Position numbers and translations under genes: made by a program. A stretch of DNA of 64,000 bases from Haladaptatus paucihalophilus DX253. Lineage in GTDB: Archaea > Halobacteriota > Halobacteria > Halobacteriales > Haladaptataceae. How positions within the stretch are numbered: the stretch's first letter is position 1; the number at the start of each line of letters is the position of its first letter. This document shows positions 17,582 through 27,310 of the stretch, one piece after another. The stretch is taken from contig NZ_AQXI01000004.1 of NCBI RefSeq assembly GCF_000376445.1, positions 1 through 64,000 on the forward strand. Direction: 5' to 3'. The notes beneath the pieces are model-generated. The model ran no database searches. It saw only the letters and a list, made by a program, of their open reading frames with translations, and had not been told where the DNA came from.

Positions 17582-18052
17582 GTGAGAAGCGACAGGGATA
17601 CACCGTCTGAACCACTGGTGTATGTAGAGATGCTTCGGGAGTTCCTTCGTGACCTCCGGCGCGGCACACTGCTCCCACAGTTACGACGCTTCGTAATCGT
17701 CGGAAGCGTCGCCGCGGGCGTGCAGATGGTCCTCCTCTGGATGTTCGTCGATAGAGCCGGTCTCAATTACCTGTTTGGCGCGTCGATAGCCATCGAGATC
17801 ACGATTCTATTTCAGTATACGCTCAACAACGCGTGGACGTTCCACGCGTCCCGAAACTCCACGACCAGCGACTACCTCACTGGATTGTTCAAAACGAACG
17901 TCGTCCGTGGATCGGCCATCCCGATTCAACTCGGCATCCTCTACGTCCTCGTGAACACGGGGGATATTCTGTATCTCATCGCCAACGCCTTTGCCATCGC
18001 TATCAGCGGCGTCTATCGGTACGTTCTCGATGCCCGTTGGACGTGGGGGTGA
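17582..18052 (+). CDS. GtrA-family membrane protein
   Basis: This 156-residue protein has four membrane helices and the GtrA signatures QLRRFVIVGSVAAGVQ, QYTLNNAWTFH and YVLDARWTW. GtrA proteins are thought to flip lipid-linked sugars or support surface polysaccharide synthesis. The GTG start at 17582 gives a 16-residue polar lead; an ATG at 17630 (MLREFLRD) is an equally possible start. No glycosyltransferase partner is adjacent. Confidence 0.88.
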   Translation: MRSDRDTPSEPLVYVEMLREFLRDLRRGTLLPQLRRFVIVGSVAAGVQMVLLWMFVDRAGLNYLFGASIAIEITILFQYTLNNAWTFHASRNSTTSDYLTGLFKTNVVRGSAIPIQLGILYVLVNTGDILYLIANAFAIAISGVYRYVLDARWTWG

Positions 18053-18311
18053 ACGCGGAGGAAACGAGCGCCGCATTCGACGATTCGAGACCGATTCAGA
18101 CCGAGCGCGGACCGGTGTGACCCAACAGCCAGCTCGCGTCACGAGAGTGAGTGTGGACGAGGGTGCGAGTGAAACGGACGACGGGACCGGGGTCGAATCA
18201 CTCTCTCACAAGACAGTTGACACGTGTTACCATCTTTCGCATGTGGGTTACTACAATTAGTTTTTGTGCTACCGTAACGAGTTTTAACCTCCCGTCTAAT
18301 GATTCAGATGC

Positions 18312-18385
18312 ACTCTCACAACCAGTCACAGTGTTTCCCCGAAGTCAGCTATGCGACGCTGCCGCGCTTGGCTGGTTGTGGGAGT
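18312..18385. repeat. short hairpin element, copy 1
   Basis: ACTCTCACAACCAG (18312-18325) is the reverse complement of CTGGTTGTGGGAGT (18372-18385) with one mismatch, enclosing 46 bases. The right arm and following bases, CTGGTTGTGGGAGTTC, match the right arm of a similar hairpin at 59129-59202 with one change. It lies in a 500-base gap downstream of two genes. It could be a MITE-like element, an insertion-sequence end or a structured RNA. Confidence 0.55.
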
Positions 18386-18437
18386 TCCGCGGTTCGGACT
18401 TCTCCCCAGTAGCAGTCCCACGTTCTCATCCGGAGCC

Positions 18438-18572
18438 TTAGCTTCCGAAGAGCGGCCGCTTCTGCATGACGATCACGTTCGGGTCGGCTTCCTCGATCTC
18501 TCACTCACGAACTAATCGCGCTACCGTGACTTCGCCATCCGTCGATCGCTGCTCCCACCGCAAACTCCTCAT
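18438..18572 (-). pseudogene. ORF with one in-frame TGA, overlapping the sugar dehydrogenase stop
   Basis: An ATG at 18572 overlaps the dehydrogenase TGA (ATGA). It opens a frame beginning MRSLRWEQRSTDGEVTVARL, reaching one TGA at about codon 24, then continuing in the same frame with a protein-like stretch ending ADPNVIVMQKRPLFGS and a TAA. The composition on both sides of the TGA is haloarchaeal. It may be a broken small gene or a remnant of a longer one. I do not recognise it. Confidence 0.35.
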
Positions 18573-19897
18573 CCGGCGGGGACGATACGATGGAGCCCGC
18601 CGTCGCCATCGGCCCCGCTGCCGAGGACGTACAGTTCCCCCGCGGCGTCACGGCCGAACGAGAATAGTTGCTCTATCTTCCGTCCGCCGTCCCCGGCCAC
18701 CGTGACGACCCGCGTCGGCCACTGACCGCCCCCGTCGGGTCGCGTCGCGGCGAACAGTCGCCCGCCAGCCTGCAGATCGCCGAAGATGTACGCTCCTTCC
18801 ATCGCCCGAAGCGCCGACCCGCGGTAGACGTAGCCGCCGATAACCGAGATTCCGCTGACGGAACCGCCCGAGTGGGGATATTCGATGATGGGCGAGACGA
18901 GCGGTTCGCCGCCTCGGACGCTGCCGGGCGTCCCGTCGGGGCAGTTATCCGCCTCGTAGCAGTGGGTTCCTTCCTTTACGTTCCACCCGTAGTTGCCTCC
19001 CCGTTGAACCAGATTCACTTCTTCGTAGCTGCTCTGTCCGACGTCGCTGACGAAGAACTCGCCGCGGTCGAAGGAAAACCGCCACGGGTTCCGGAATCCC
19101 CACGCGTAGTGTTCGTCGAGACCGTCGGTACCGACCAGCGGGTTATCGTCGGGGATACCGTAGCCCTTCCCGTTCGCCCGAGTATCGACGTCGATACGAA
19201 GGATGCTCCCGAGGAGGTTCTCTGTCACGTCCTGTCCGTTGCCGCCACCGACGGCGCCGTACCAGTCGGAGACGTGCCCCGTTCCTTGGTCGCCTCCACC
19301 ACCGCCGTCGCCCACCGCCACGTAGAGGTACCCGTCCGCTCCGAACGTGATGTCCCCGGCGTTGTGGTTGCTCTGTGGCTCCGATATTTCCAAGACGACG
19401 CGTTCCGAGTCGCGCTTCGCCCGGCCGCCGTCTTCGGTCGCCACAAACTCCGAGAGGACAAACGTGTGGCTGAAGTTGGCTGGCGCTCCGGACCGTCGCG
19501 GAGCGCTGTATCGAACGAACAAGCGGCGGTTCTCGGCGAAGTTCGGGTGGAGCGCGATTCCCAGCAGTCCCTTCTCTCCCCCTGCTTCGACGGTATCCCG
19601 TAGGTCCAGGAACGGTTTCTCTCGGAGACCGTTCGCCCCGTGAAGATGGATGAGACCGGTCTGCTCGGCGACGTAGCGACGGTCGGCGTCGGGTGCGAAG
19701 GCGACGTCCAGCGGCGTTTGCATGCCGCTGGCCAGCGTCTGAAGACCGACCGCATTCGGAAGGGTTCCCCCCGTCGTCGCTGTCTCGGATGCGTCAGTTG
19801 TGTTCGATCGACCGTCGCGCCCGGGCGGTCGTCCACAGCCGGCCAGTCCGGTCGTCGAACCGGCGAGCACCGCTTTGAGAAACCGTCGCCGCTTCAT
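18569..19897 (-). CDS. PQQ-dependent-type sugar dehydrogenase, Tat lipoprotein
   Basis: The 442-residue protein starts MKRRRFLKAVLAGSTTGLAGCG, a twin-arginine signal with a lipobox, so it acts outside the membrane. The mature part is a glucose/sorbosone dehydrogenase-type beta-propeller: EKGLLGIALHPNF, GDITFGADGYLYVAVGDGG, GSILRIDVD and YAWGFRNPWRFSFD are family blades. These enzymes oxidise aldose sugars with PQQ. A start two codons upstream is possible. The neighbouring GH3 glycosidase and sugar porter make a sugar-use group, though all have separate promoters. Confidence 0.9.
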   Translation of the reverse strand: MKRRRFLKAVLAGSTTGLAGCGRPPGRDGRSNTTDASETATTGGTLPNAVGLQTLASGMQTPLDVAFAPDADRRYVAEQTGLIHLHGANGLREKPFLDLRDTVEAGGEKGLLGIALHPNFAENRRLFVRYSAPRRSGAPANFSHTFVLSEFVATEDGGRAKRDSERVVLEISEPQSNHNAGDITFGADGYLYVAVGDGGGGGDQGTGHVSDWYGAVGGGNGQDVTENLLGSILRIDVDTRANGKGYGIPDDNPLVGTDGLDEHYAWGFRNPWRFSFDRGEFFVSDVGQSSYEEVNLVQRGGNYGWNVKEGTHCYEADNCPDGTPGSVRGGEPLVSPIIEYPHSGGSVSGISVIGGYVYRGSALRAMEGAYIFGDLQAGGRLFAATRPDGGGQWPTRVVTVAGDGGRKIEQLFSFGRDAAGELYVLGSGADGDGGLHRIVPAG

Positions 19898-20191
19898 GGT
19901 CACTGATTCGAGCTCCGATGCAAAAAGAAATCCGGGTAGTTCATCGCTTTCAGTTGTAGACAGGCCGTCTTCCTATCGGACCTGAATCGTTTCACTTCCT
20001 TCGGGAACATTGCTATCGCTCCAATCGCGGGTCCAATTGCGATTTCCTCGATGGGTACGATTCGCTGATTACGAACGGAGACTGTACCGGTATCGAAGAG
20101 TACTATCAGAATTCATAATATGCTCAGAATATAGATTAATTATTATAATTTGGGTAATATTAATTAATATTCATCCACATGGTGGACACGG

Positions 20192-22723
20192 ATGCGAGAA
20201 ACTAACAATAATAGTAGTGAATGTCACTCTCGTCGGACGTTTATGAAAGCGACCGGTGCTGCAACTGCCGCGACTACGGTCGGTCTGACCGCACAGGGCG
20301 TGGCGGCGGATGAACACACGGTCGGCGCGATGCTGAACGATATGTCCATCGCCGAGAAGGCCGGGCAGATGATCCAGCCCGTGGTCAACAGTCTCGACCC
20401 GGAGGCGGATTCGACCTTCCAGGACGTCTCGGAAATCGGAGACCTCATCTCGGAGGTCGCCGCCGGGTCGTTGCTCTCCGGCGGGTCGCTCCCGCCGACG
20501 ACGGACCCACAGGAACTCGTCGAAAAGGTCAACGCGCTTCAGGAGTACATGATCGACAACTCCCCGCACGGGATTCCGTTCTTCTACGGCGTCGATGCCG
20601 TCCACGGCGCCTGTTACCTCGACGGTGCGACCGTGTTCCCGAACCGGCTCAACATGGGTGCGACTCGTGACCCCGAAACCATCGAACGGGCCGAGCGACA
20701 CACGGCGGCGGTGCTCGAAGCCACCAGTTGTCACGAGACGTTCGCTCCGACTATCGAACTCCAACACGACCCGCGCTGGGGGCGGTTTTTCGAGGGAATC
20801 AGCGAAGACCCGAAGGTGCTTTCGGACATCTCGGCGGCCCGGACTCGGGCCCTCGAAAGCAACGACCGCGTGACGTCTACGGTCAAACACTTCGCGGGGT
20901 ACGAAGTCCCCCACAACGGCAACGACCGGGCGGCAGCCAACGTCTCGATGCGCGACCTTCGGGAAACGCTGCTCCCGCCATTCGAGGTCGCCATCGCGGA
21001 AGGCCCCGGAATGGTCATGGTCAACAGCGGTTCCGTGAACGGCATCCCGGCGCACGCCTCGCGGTGGCTGTTGACCGACGTCCTCAGGGAGGAGTACGAC
21101 TTCGATGGCGTCGTCATCTCCGACTGGAACGACCTCTTCCGCATGATCGACCGCCATCAGTACTTCCCGGACACCGAGGACGGCCGACGGAGTGCGGTCG
21201 AGGCCGCTATCGAGGCGGGGTTGGACATGGTAATGCTCGGCGGCGGCGGTCTCACCCCACCCGAGTTCATCGCTCACGTTCAGACCCTCGTCTCCAACGG
21301 CAACCTCTCCGAGAAGCGCATCGACCAGTCCGTCAGGCGAATTCTTCAGCTCAAGCGGAGTCTCGGGCTGTTCGAGAACCCGTACGCCGATTCGTCGAAT
21401 CTCGCCTCCCTCGTCGGCAACGACGAGTCGATGGAGGTGGCGACCGACCTCGCCCGCGAGTCGATGGTTCTGCTGAAAAACGACCCGGTGACGGAGGGTG
21501 GTCCCTCGGCGCTGCCGCTTTCGGGCACCGAAAACGTCCTCGTCACGGGACCGGGAATCGACCCCGAGACGGGTATCGAGAACCGTATCCTGATGCAGTA
21601 CGGCGGCTGGACCCTCGGTTGGCAGGGAATCGAAGGCGGCTCGCTCACGGACGGCGGCCCTCGTCCGACCGGTACGACGATGGTAGCGGAACTGGAGAAC
21701 GCACTCGGCAGGGGCCAACTCACGCACGTCCCGACGAACTTCGACCGCTCGCAATGGTGGTCGATTCCCGAGGACTCGACCAACGAAAACGGTGAGTACG
21801 GCTTCACCGACGAGCAGCGCAGTGCCGTCGAAAGTGCCGCTCCTGACGCTGACGTCGCCGTCGTCGTCCTCGGCGAAGGTCCACACAACGAAGGATTCGG
21901 CGACCGTGACACACTTCGACTCCCGGAGACGCAGCGGGAAATTCTCCAGACCGTCGTCGAGAACACCAGCGACGACACGACCATCGTCGGCGTGGAGTAC
22001 GCGGGCAGTCCGCGCGGCAACGACGAGACCTTCCAGCATCTCGACGCACTGCTGTTCGCCGGTGAACCCGGCAGTGGCGGCGGCAAAGCCGTCGTCGAGA
22101 CGCTCCTCGGAGAAAACAACCCCTCCGGGAGGCTCGGGTTCACGTGGCCGAAGCAGGTCGGCCACGTTCCGAACTACCACAATGCGTGGCCGTCGAGTCG
22201 GCACGAACCGCTGTATCCCTACGGGCACGGGTTGAGCTATACGGACTTCGAGTACTCCGACCTCTCCGTTTCGCCGTCGAACGTCGGTAATCCCCGCGCG
22301 GGCCGAACAGTGACCGTTACCGTCGACGTTACGAACACGGGCGACGTGGCGGGTGATCACGTCGTGGAGGTGTTCAACACCGAATTCTACGGTTCGGTCA
22401 TCACCCGCGACCGCCGAGTCGTCGGCTACGAGCGCGTTCACCTCGATTCCGGCGAGAGAAAAACCGTCGAGGTCGAAGTCGATATGGAAGCCTTGGAAGT
22501 CGTCCCGGGCGATGTCCCAGCATTGGGTCCGAAAGCCGTCGAGGCCGGGGAGTACGAGCTGACCGTCGGGACGAACAGCGATTTGACGAGCACGCTTACC
22601 GTTCGGACTACCTGCGGCGTGGGTCGCGTGCGTCACCTCCCCGGTCGATTCGACGCCGACGGTGACGGCGAAGTCACCGTCTCGGACGTTCTCGAAATCT
22701 ACCGACTTTCGAAGGGGGAGTAA
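20192..22723 (+). CDS. glycoside hydrolase family 3 beta-glucosidase with dockerin-like tail
   Basis: This 843-residue protein has a Tat signal (SRRTFMKATGAATAATT, about 13-29), a GH3 N-terminal barrel with the nucleophile Asp in VVISDWNDLF (Asp311), the GH3 C-terminal sandwich with LPLSGTENVLVTGPG, and a fibronectin-III-like region near 690-790 (VTVTVDVTNTGDVAGDHVVEV). The last 25 residues contain DADGDGEVTVSDVLEIY, one EF-hand half of a dockerin. It hydrolyses terminal beta-glucosyl or related residues outside the cell. A strongly AT-rich promoter (20100-20170) precedes it. The dockerin-like end is unusual for an archaeal enzyme without a visible cohesin. Confidence 0.92.
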   Translation: MRETNNNSSECHSRRTFMKATGAATAATTVGLTAQGVAADEHTVGAMLNDMSIAEKAGQMIQPVVNSLDPEADSTFQDVSEIGDLISEVAAGSLLSGGSLPPTTDPQELVEKVNALQEYMIDNSPHGIPFFYGVDAVHGACYLDGATVFPNRLNMGATRDPETIERAERHTAAVLEATSCHETFAPTIELQHDPRWGRFFEGISEDPKVLSDISAARTRALESNDRVTSTVKHFAGYEVPHNGNDRAAANVSMRDLRETLLPPFEVAIAEGPGMVMVNSGSVNGIPAHASRWLLTDVLREEYDFDGVVISDWNDLFRMIDRHQYFPDTEDGRRSAVEAAIEAGLDMVMLGGGGLTPPEFIAHVQTLVSNGNLSEKRIDQSVRRILQLKRSLGLFENPYADSSNLASLVGNDESMEVATDLARESMVLLKNDPVTEGGPSALPLSGTENVLVTGPGIDPETGIENRILMQYGGWTLGWQGIEGGSLTDGGPRPTGTTMVAELENALGRGQLTHVPTNFDRSQWWSIPEDSTNENGEYGFTDEQRSAVESAAPDADVAVVVLGEGPHNEGFGDRDTLRLPETQREILQTVVENTSDDTTIVGVEYAGSPRGNDETFQHLDALLFAGEPGSGGGKAVVETLLGENNPSGRLGFTWPKQVGHVPNYHNAWPSSRHEPLYPYGHGLSYTDFEYSDLSVSPSNVGNPRAGRTVTVTVDVTNTGDVAGDHVVEVFNTEFYGSVITRDRRVVGYERVHLDSGERKTVEVEVDMEALEVVPGDVPALGPKAVEAGEYELTVGTNSDLTSTLTVRTTCGVGRVRHLPGRFDADGDGEVTVSDVLEIYRLSKGE

Positions 22724-22921
22724 CGCTCTTCGTTCTCACGGACGGCACCACAATCCGTTCGCTCGCGGGTGGTCGGCGACGAGCGAATGGCGATTTATCG
22801 CTATAATGAGGGACTCTCGTGGATGCGGCGCTCCAAAATCGGATCGGCGGTTCGGAATAGTGTCGCTGTGATGGGAGCGTCACACGCGAGACCTTCTGTA
22901 CTGACGGAGAGAGCCGCCCTT

Positions 22922-24340
22922 CTACTCGCGAGAGGCCGCAGATGCTCCCTCTCCGGTTCCGGCAACCGGGTCGGTGATGTTCTCACGAAGATCGGCTTCG
23001 ATCTCCTCAAGCGACCTTCCTTTCGTCTCCGGAACGAGTCTGTGGGCGAACACAAACGCCACGAGGCTACAAATACCGAACAGCCAGAACGTGGACGATT
23101 CCCCGATATTTGCCGTCAGCATCGGGAACGCCAGCGACACGAGTAAATTCGCACCCCAATTGGCGACGGTAACCGTCCCCATCGCACTCCCACGAACGGA
23201 GAGCGGATAGATTTCGGAGATGAGCAGCCAAAAGACCGGTCCGAGCCCGATGGCGAAGAACGCCACGAACAGCATCAAACTGCCGGTCGCGACCCACCCG
23301 AGAATCCCGCTGAAGCCGGGGACGTAGAAGACGACACCGAGAATACTAAGCGTGACAATCATCCCACCGGTTCCGACCAACAACAGCTTCCGCCGACCCA
23401 CGCGGTCGATAAGCGCTATGGCGACAATCGTCATGACGACGTTGATGACGCCGATTCCGGTGGTCGCAAGAATCGACGTCGCGCTTCCGAATCCGGTCGA
23501 TTCGAGAATCGTCGGCGCATAGTACATGACGGCGTTGATTCCGGTAATCTGCTGGAAGACGGCGAGTCCGAGTCCGACGATCAGTGCTGGGCGCAGCCAG
23601 GGTTCGAGCAGGTCGGTAAAACCACTGCCGGATTGCTTTTCGACCGTTTTCTCGATTTCGGCGAGTTCGGCATCGACGCCGGTTTTTCGAGTCCGTTTAA
23701 GAACCGTCCGGGCATCGTCCGTCCGACCGTTTTCGTAGAGCCAGCGGGGGCTTTCGGGCATTTTCACCATGCCGATAGCGAGGACGACGGCCGGAATCAT
23801 TCCGGTACCGAGCATCATCCGCCAATCGCCGGTATCGGCGAAAGCGTAGTTAACGAAGTACGAGATGAGGATTCCGAGCGTCACCATGAGTTGATTCAGC
23901 GAGGTCAGTGCTCCTCGTATCTTTGGCGGTGCTATTTCGGAGATGTAGAGCGGCCCGACGATGGACGCGAATCCGATCCCGACACCATCGATGAGACGAC
24001 CCGCGACCAACACGGGTACATTCGGCGCGATTGCCATCGTTAGCGACCCGATGAAGAACACGATGGCCCCGAGAAAGATGAGTCGACGACGACCTATCTT
24101 ATCGGCCAGCTTTCCACCAGTAGCAGCACCGAGTGCGGCGCCAGCCATCGCCCCGGACATGACGATACCTTCGACGAGTGGAGACATGGCGAAGGTATCA
24201 TTGATGTACAGGAACGCACCGGAAATTATCCCCGTGTCGAATCCGAACAACAATCCGTTGAGTGCGGCTAACGCAGCAGTGAGATAGATAAACCGATTGC
24301 TTCCATTCGGTTGTATCTCTTCTTTGTCAACTGTAGCCAT
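22922..24340 (-). CDS. MFS sugar porter
   Basis: This 472-residue protein has twelve membrane helices and the sugar-porter signatures GLLFGFDTGIISGA near 28-41, DKIGRRRLIFLG, RWLYENGR and PETKGRSLEEIE at the end. These proteins import hexoses or pentoses with protons. It sits opposite the GH3 enzyme, whose products it could import. A single start (MATVDKEEIQ) fits. The gap after it is AT-rich and probably holds its promoter. Confidence 0.93.
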   Translation of the reverse strand: MATVDKEEIQPNGSNRFIYLTAALAALNGLLFGFDTGIISGAFLYINDTFAMSPLVEGIVMSGAMAGAALGAATGGKLADKIGRRRLIFLGAIVFFIGSLTMAIAPNVPVLVAGRLIDGVGIGFASIVGPLYISEIAPPKIRGALTSLNQLMVTLGILISYFVNYAFADTGDWRMMLGTGMIPAVVLAIGMVKMPESPRWLYENGRTDDARTVLKRTRKTGVDAELAEIEKTVEKQSGSGFTDLLEPWLRPALIVGLGLAVFQQITGINAVMYYAPTILESTGFGSATSILATTGIGVINVVMTIVAIALIDRVGRRKLLLVGTGGMIVTLSILGVVFYVPGFSGILGWVATGSLMLFVAFFAIGLGPVFWLLISEIYPLSVRGSAMGTVTVANWGANLLVSLAFPMLTANIGESSTFWLFGICSLVAFVFAHRLVPETKGRSLEEIEADLRENITDPVAGTGEGASAASRE

Positions 24341-24693
24341 GGGAGAGTGTCTACAGTATTGCCCTGCTTCCAGTTAGAAAAGTTTCGAAATTTCTCCATT
24401 AAAAGAACATTATAAACATATGGGGTTTTAATCATTATACTACCGTTCATATGTTTACTTCTCTCGCGGTGCCCGGAAGCACGGCCGGTGTCCTCCGCCG
24501 ACCGTCTCGTGATTGTGAATACTCTGACGCAAAGTGGTGGGTATTCTAATCTTTTATCGAGGATATCGGAACCGAGCGCACGGATGTCAACCGACCGTGC
24601 GAACCCGCATCGTTTCCGGATTGATACGGGGACGGACGCAACTGGATCGGAATCTGCTTTCGAAGTTCGCTTTGAGGCGGTACTTCCCGCCGT
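24341..24693. other. intergenic region, no gene seen
   Basis: About 350 bases between the sugar porter start and the TetR stop. The left part (24360-24450) is AT-rich and likely carries the porter promoter. Short frames here have no family character. Confidence 0.5.
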
Positions 24694-25305
24694 TTACGGA
24701 CGCTTTCTCAGTTCGGAATCGATGTACGATGATAGTGAGACACGGGTCACAGCGATCGCGGTCTCACGGTTCGTCGTCGCATGGCAATACCTTGTACCGG
24801 TAATGGTGGCGAGAATGTGCTCGGCGACACGCGTCGAATCGACATCACGGAACACGCCGTCGTCGATACCCTGCTGGATTATCTCGTGAATCGCGGTTAC
24901 GATTTTCTCGTCGAGTCGGGTGAACTGTTCACGAAACGCTCCGTTGGTTACCGCTTGGGCGCGCAGTTCGACCAGCACTGTCTGAAGTTGCTGTTCCGTT
25001 TCGTCCGGTTGAAGGGGGAGGAGTTTCTCGATGACGCGATCGAGCGTTTCCTTCGGGTCGTCGCTCTCACGAGTATCGATGGTCTCCTCGAACTGATCGA
25101 CGGAATAGTCGAGAAACGAGACTAAGAGTTCATCTTTCGAATCGTAATAGTAGTACGGTGCAGCTTTCGATTTGTCGAGTTCTTCGGCGATGCGGGACAT
25201 CGAGAGGTTGGCGTAGCCGTGCGAAAGCAACGCTCGATACGTTGCCCGCATGATCTCCTCTTCGGCGGAGGTCCATTTTTCGCCGGATGAATCAGAAGAC
25301 GTCAT
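24694..25305 (-). CDS. TetR/AcrR family regulator (copy 1)
   Basis: The 203-residue protein has a TetR N-terminal helix-turn-helix (IMRATYRALLSHGYANLSMSRIAEELDKSK, about 18-48; YYYYDSKDELLVSFLDY next) and an all-helical ligand domain. It is a close paralogue of the regulator at 44315-44920 over its whole length, including the DVDSTRVAEHILAT region. It is divergent from P450 copy 1, whose start is preceded by an operator-like motif. It is likely a ligand-responsive repressor of that P450; the ligand is unknown. Confidence 0.9.
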   Translation of the reverse strand: MTSSDSSGEKWTSAEEEIMRATYRALLSHGYANLSMSRIAEELDKSKAAPYYYYDSKDELLVSFLDYSVDQFEETIDTRESDDPKETLDRVIEKLLPLQPDETEQQLQTVLVELRAQAVTNGAFREQFTRLDEKIVTAIHEIIQQGIDDGVFRDVDSTRVAEHILATITGTRYCHATTNRETAIAVTRVSLSSYIDSELRKRP

Positions 25306-25517
25306 TGTATTGTGTCGATGGTATTAAATCCAGAGCGTTGAGGGCGTCTACACCTCGGAACCAAGTTACGTATGGAGTAAGGTGACACTCGGTCGTTCTC
25401 TCCGAGGCACCGGTTCTGTCACATCGGTTACTATCCGTTCAGTAAGTATAATTCCTTTGTCCGACCCCGATGGAACTCCACTGGTCGGCCCCGTCTACGG
25501 CTGGAACGGCGCTCTCT

Positions 25518-25541
25518 CCTGTTAACGTTCGTTAGAACAGG
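25518..25541. promoter_or_regulatory. operator-like palindrome, P450 regulon motif
   Basis: CCTGTT and AACAGG form outer inverted arms around AACGTTCGTT, the core also found directly before both P450 genes. It is about 240 bases upstream of P450 copy 1 and about 210 upstream of the TetR start. Confidence 0.55.
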
Positions 25542-25759
25542 CTGACTTTGCTGATATTGGGCGTATGTGGCTATCATATTACAACATTCGAAAATGATTA
25601 GACTCAATTATATCTATTTGATATGGATATTTGTGTGAAATTCACGTGATTAAAGGTCGCTAACGAGCGGTGTGCGACTCGAACGGACTATTGTGTGGGT
25701 TATTAGACGCTACTTTCCGGGTATTCGCTTACGACAGGTAGACAAAAGACCTATGATTT

Positions 25760-25775
25760 ACTAAACGGTCGTTCA
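25760..25775. promoter_or_regulatory. operator-like motif just before P450 copy 1
   Basis: ACTAAACGGTCGTTCA ends three bases before the P450 ATG. The same arrangement, with ACTGAACGTTCGTTAGA, lies eight bases before P450 copy 2, and a third copy precedes the P450 remnant. Binding here would block a leaderless or near-leaderless start. Confidence 0.65.
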
Positions 25776-25778
25776 ATT

Positions 25779-26993
25779 ATGGCCTCATCGAACCAAGGTG
25801 TCGCCTTTCGTACGCCCCCAGAAGCACTGGCCAGCGAACAAGCACAACTCAACCCGTTCGACTGGTATGCCGAGATGCGGCGGGAACACCCCGTGAGATA
25901 CGACGACCAGCGTGGACGATGGGACGTGTTCAAATATGAGGACGTCAAGCAGATCGTGAGCGACCATGAAACGTACGCCTCCGATGTCGCTAGTACGGAC
26001 ATTCGTCTGGTCGATCGAGACTTCGATACGGATAGAGCGCCATCCATGATTCGAGCCGACCCGCCAGCCCATGGGCGTCTCCGGAATTTCGTTAACAGTC
26101 GATTTCAACCCGGGTCGATAGCGGAACACCGAGCGCGATTCGAGCAAATCGCCGATGACTTGTTGGACGATATCGACTCGGGGGCGAACGTCGACATCAT
26201 CGACAAATTCTCACACCCGTATCCCGTGACGATTATTGCGGACCTGCTCGGTCTCCCGCGCGACGATTACGATCAGTTCCTCACGTGGTCGAAAGCGGCT
26301 ACCGAGCTATCTTTGACGGGCGACGAGAAAGCCATCGAATCCAACAAGCGACGCCGTGCACGCGTGCAACGTGAAATGAGGGAGTACTTCTCGAATCTGA
26401 TCTCCGAACGTGCTACTGGAAGCGGTGACGATCTGATCACGCTCGCCGCGATGAACGATGAACTGACCCACGAGGAGAAGATCAGCTTTTGCCTGACACT
26501 GCTCATCGCTGGCAACGTTACGACGGTCAATCTCATTACGAACGCCCTCTGGTGCTTCGAAGAGAACGACTTGTTTGACGCGGTTCGGACGGGAGCAGTC
26601 AGTCGGACGAAAGTGATAGAAGAGGTCCTTCGGTACCGGTCACCGGCCCAGACCGTCCGACGCGTGACGACGAAACCGGTCGAACTGGGCGGGCGACGAA
26701 TCGATGCGGGTGAGTTGGTTTTAGCGAGGATCGGATCGGCGAACCGGGACCCCGCTCGGTTCGATTCGCCGGAGGAATTCCGACCCGAACGGTCTCCGAA
26801 TCCACACATCGCGTTCGGCGGTGGCATTCACTTCTGTTTGGGTGCGCAACTAGCTCGATTGGAAGCGGACATCGCTCTCGAGAAACTTTTGGATCGGTTT
26901 GAAGTGATCAACCCCGACCTCTCCGATTTGTCCCCCCAGACGTTCCTTTACGGCGTCAAATCCTTCCCTTGCCGTCTTGAAACGGGGAACTGA
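25779..26993 (+). CDS. cytochrome P450 (copy 1)
   Basis: The 404-residue soluble P450 has the I-helix AGNVTTVNLITNAL, the ExxR pair in VIEEVLRYRSP, and the haem loop FGGGIHFCLGAQLARLE with the axial Cys at 353. It has no membrane anchor, so it would use a soluble ferredoxin-type electron donor, which is not encoded nearby. It is homologous along its length to the P450 at 45279-46463. The substrate is unknown; the adjacent TetR gene suggests induction by a small lipophilic or aromatic molecule. Confidence 0.95.
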   Translation: MASSNQGVAFRTPPEALASEQAQLNPFDWYAEMRREHPVRYDDQRGRWDVFKYEDVKQIVSDHETYASDVASTDIRLVDRDFDTDRAPSMIRADPPAHGRLRNFVNSRFQPGSIAEHRARFEQIADDLLDDIDSGANVDIIDKFSHPYPVTIIADLLGLPRDDYDQFLTWSKAATELSLTGDEKAIESNKRRRARVQREMREYFSNLISERATGSGDDLITLAAMNDELTHEEKISFCLTLLIAGNVTTVNLITNALWCFEENDLFDAVRTGAVSRTKVIEEVLRYRSPAQTVRRVTTKPVELGGRRIDAGELVLARIGSANRDPARFDSPEEFRPERSPNPHIAFGGGIHFCLGAQLARLEADIALEKLLDRFEVINPDLSDLSPQTFLYGVKSFPCRLETGN

Positions 26994-27169
26994 CCGCCCC
27001 GATTCGTCGGGGTAACCGGGATTTGCCAGTCCGTCTCCCCGTTTCGAAACTCCAAACCGACACACATCGCTTATCCCGCCGGTGGTTCGGCGCACGGTGA
27101 GATAACGGCCGTCAACTATCCGCAGACGGCAGTTCCACGCGTCATCAGTTATCGAGTCGCTCGTCCCGG

Positions 27170-27310
27170 TCACTCCCGTTCCGTGACTTGTCCACCGCAT
27201 TCGGGGCAAATTCCTGCGGCGGTGTCGAAGGGTTCACCACACATCTGGCATTCGAACCGTGCATCACTCCTCGTGGTGACGAGCCGTTTGAGCTTGCTCA
27301 CGAGTCCCAT
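27170..27310 (-). CDS. small zinc-ribbon protein (46 aa)
   Basis: The 46-residue frame begins MGLVSKLKRL and carries two CxxC pairs, CQMCGEPF and CPECGGQV, typical of haloarchaeal small zinc ribbons. It is a complete frame with its own ATG at 27310. Similar miniproteins often act in nucleic-acid or protein binding; no specific role is visible. The longer frame running upstream of this ATG lacks conserved content. Confidence 0.7.
   Translation of the reverse strand: MGLVSKLKRLVTTRSDARFECQMCGEPFDTAAGICPECGGQVTERE

Larger units (their letters stand above)
25306..25778. other. divergent control region between TetR and P450
   Basis: This 470-base gap separates divergently transcribed regulator and P450 genes. 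It is AT-rich from 25560 to 25640. It holds two copies of the AACGnTCGTT motif described separately. No coding frame is convincing. Confidence 0.6.

Noticed and set aside
20171-22636. 821-residue open frame on the minus strand
   Set aside because: It lies antisense to the GH3 gene, is Arg/Val/His-rich, lacks any family motif and mirrors the GC-rich third positions of the real gene.
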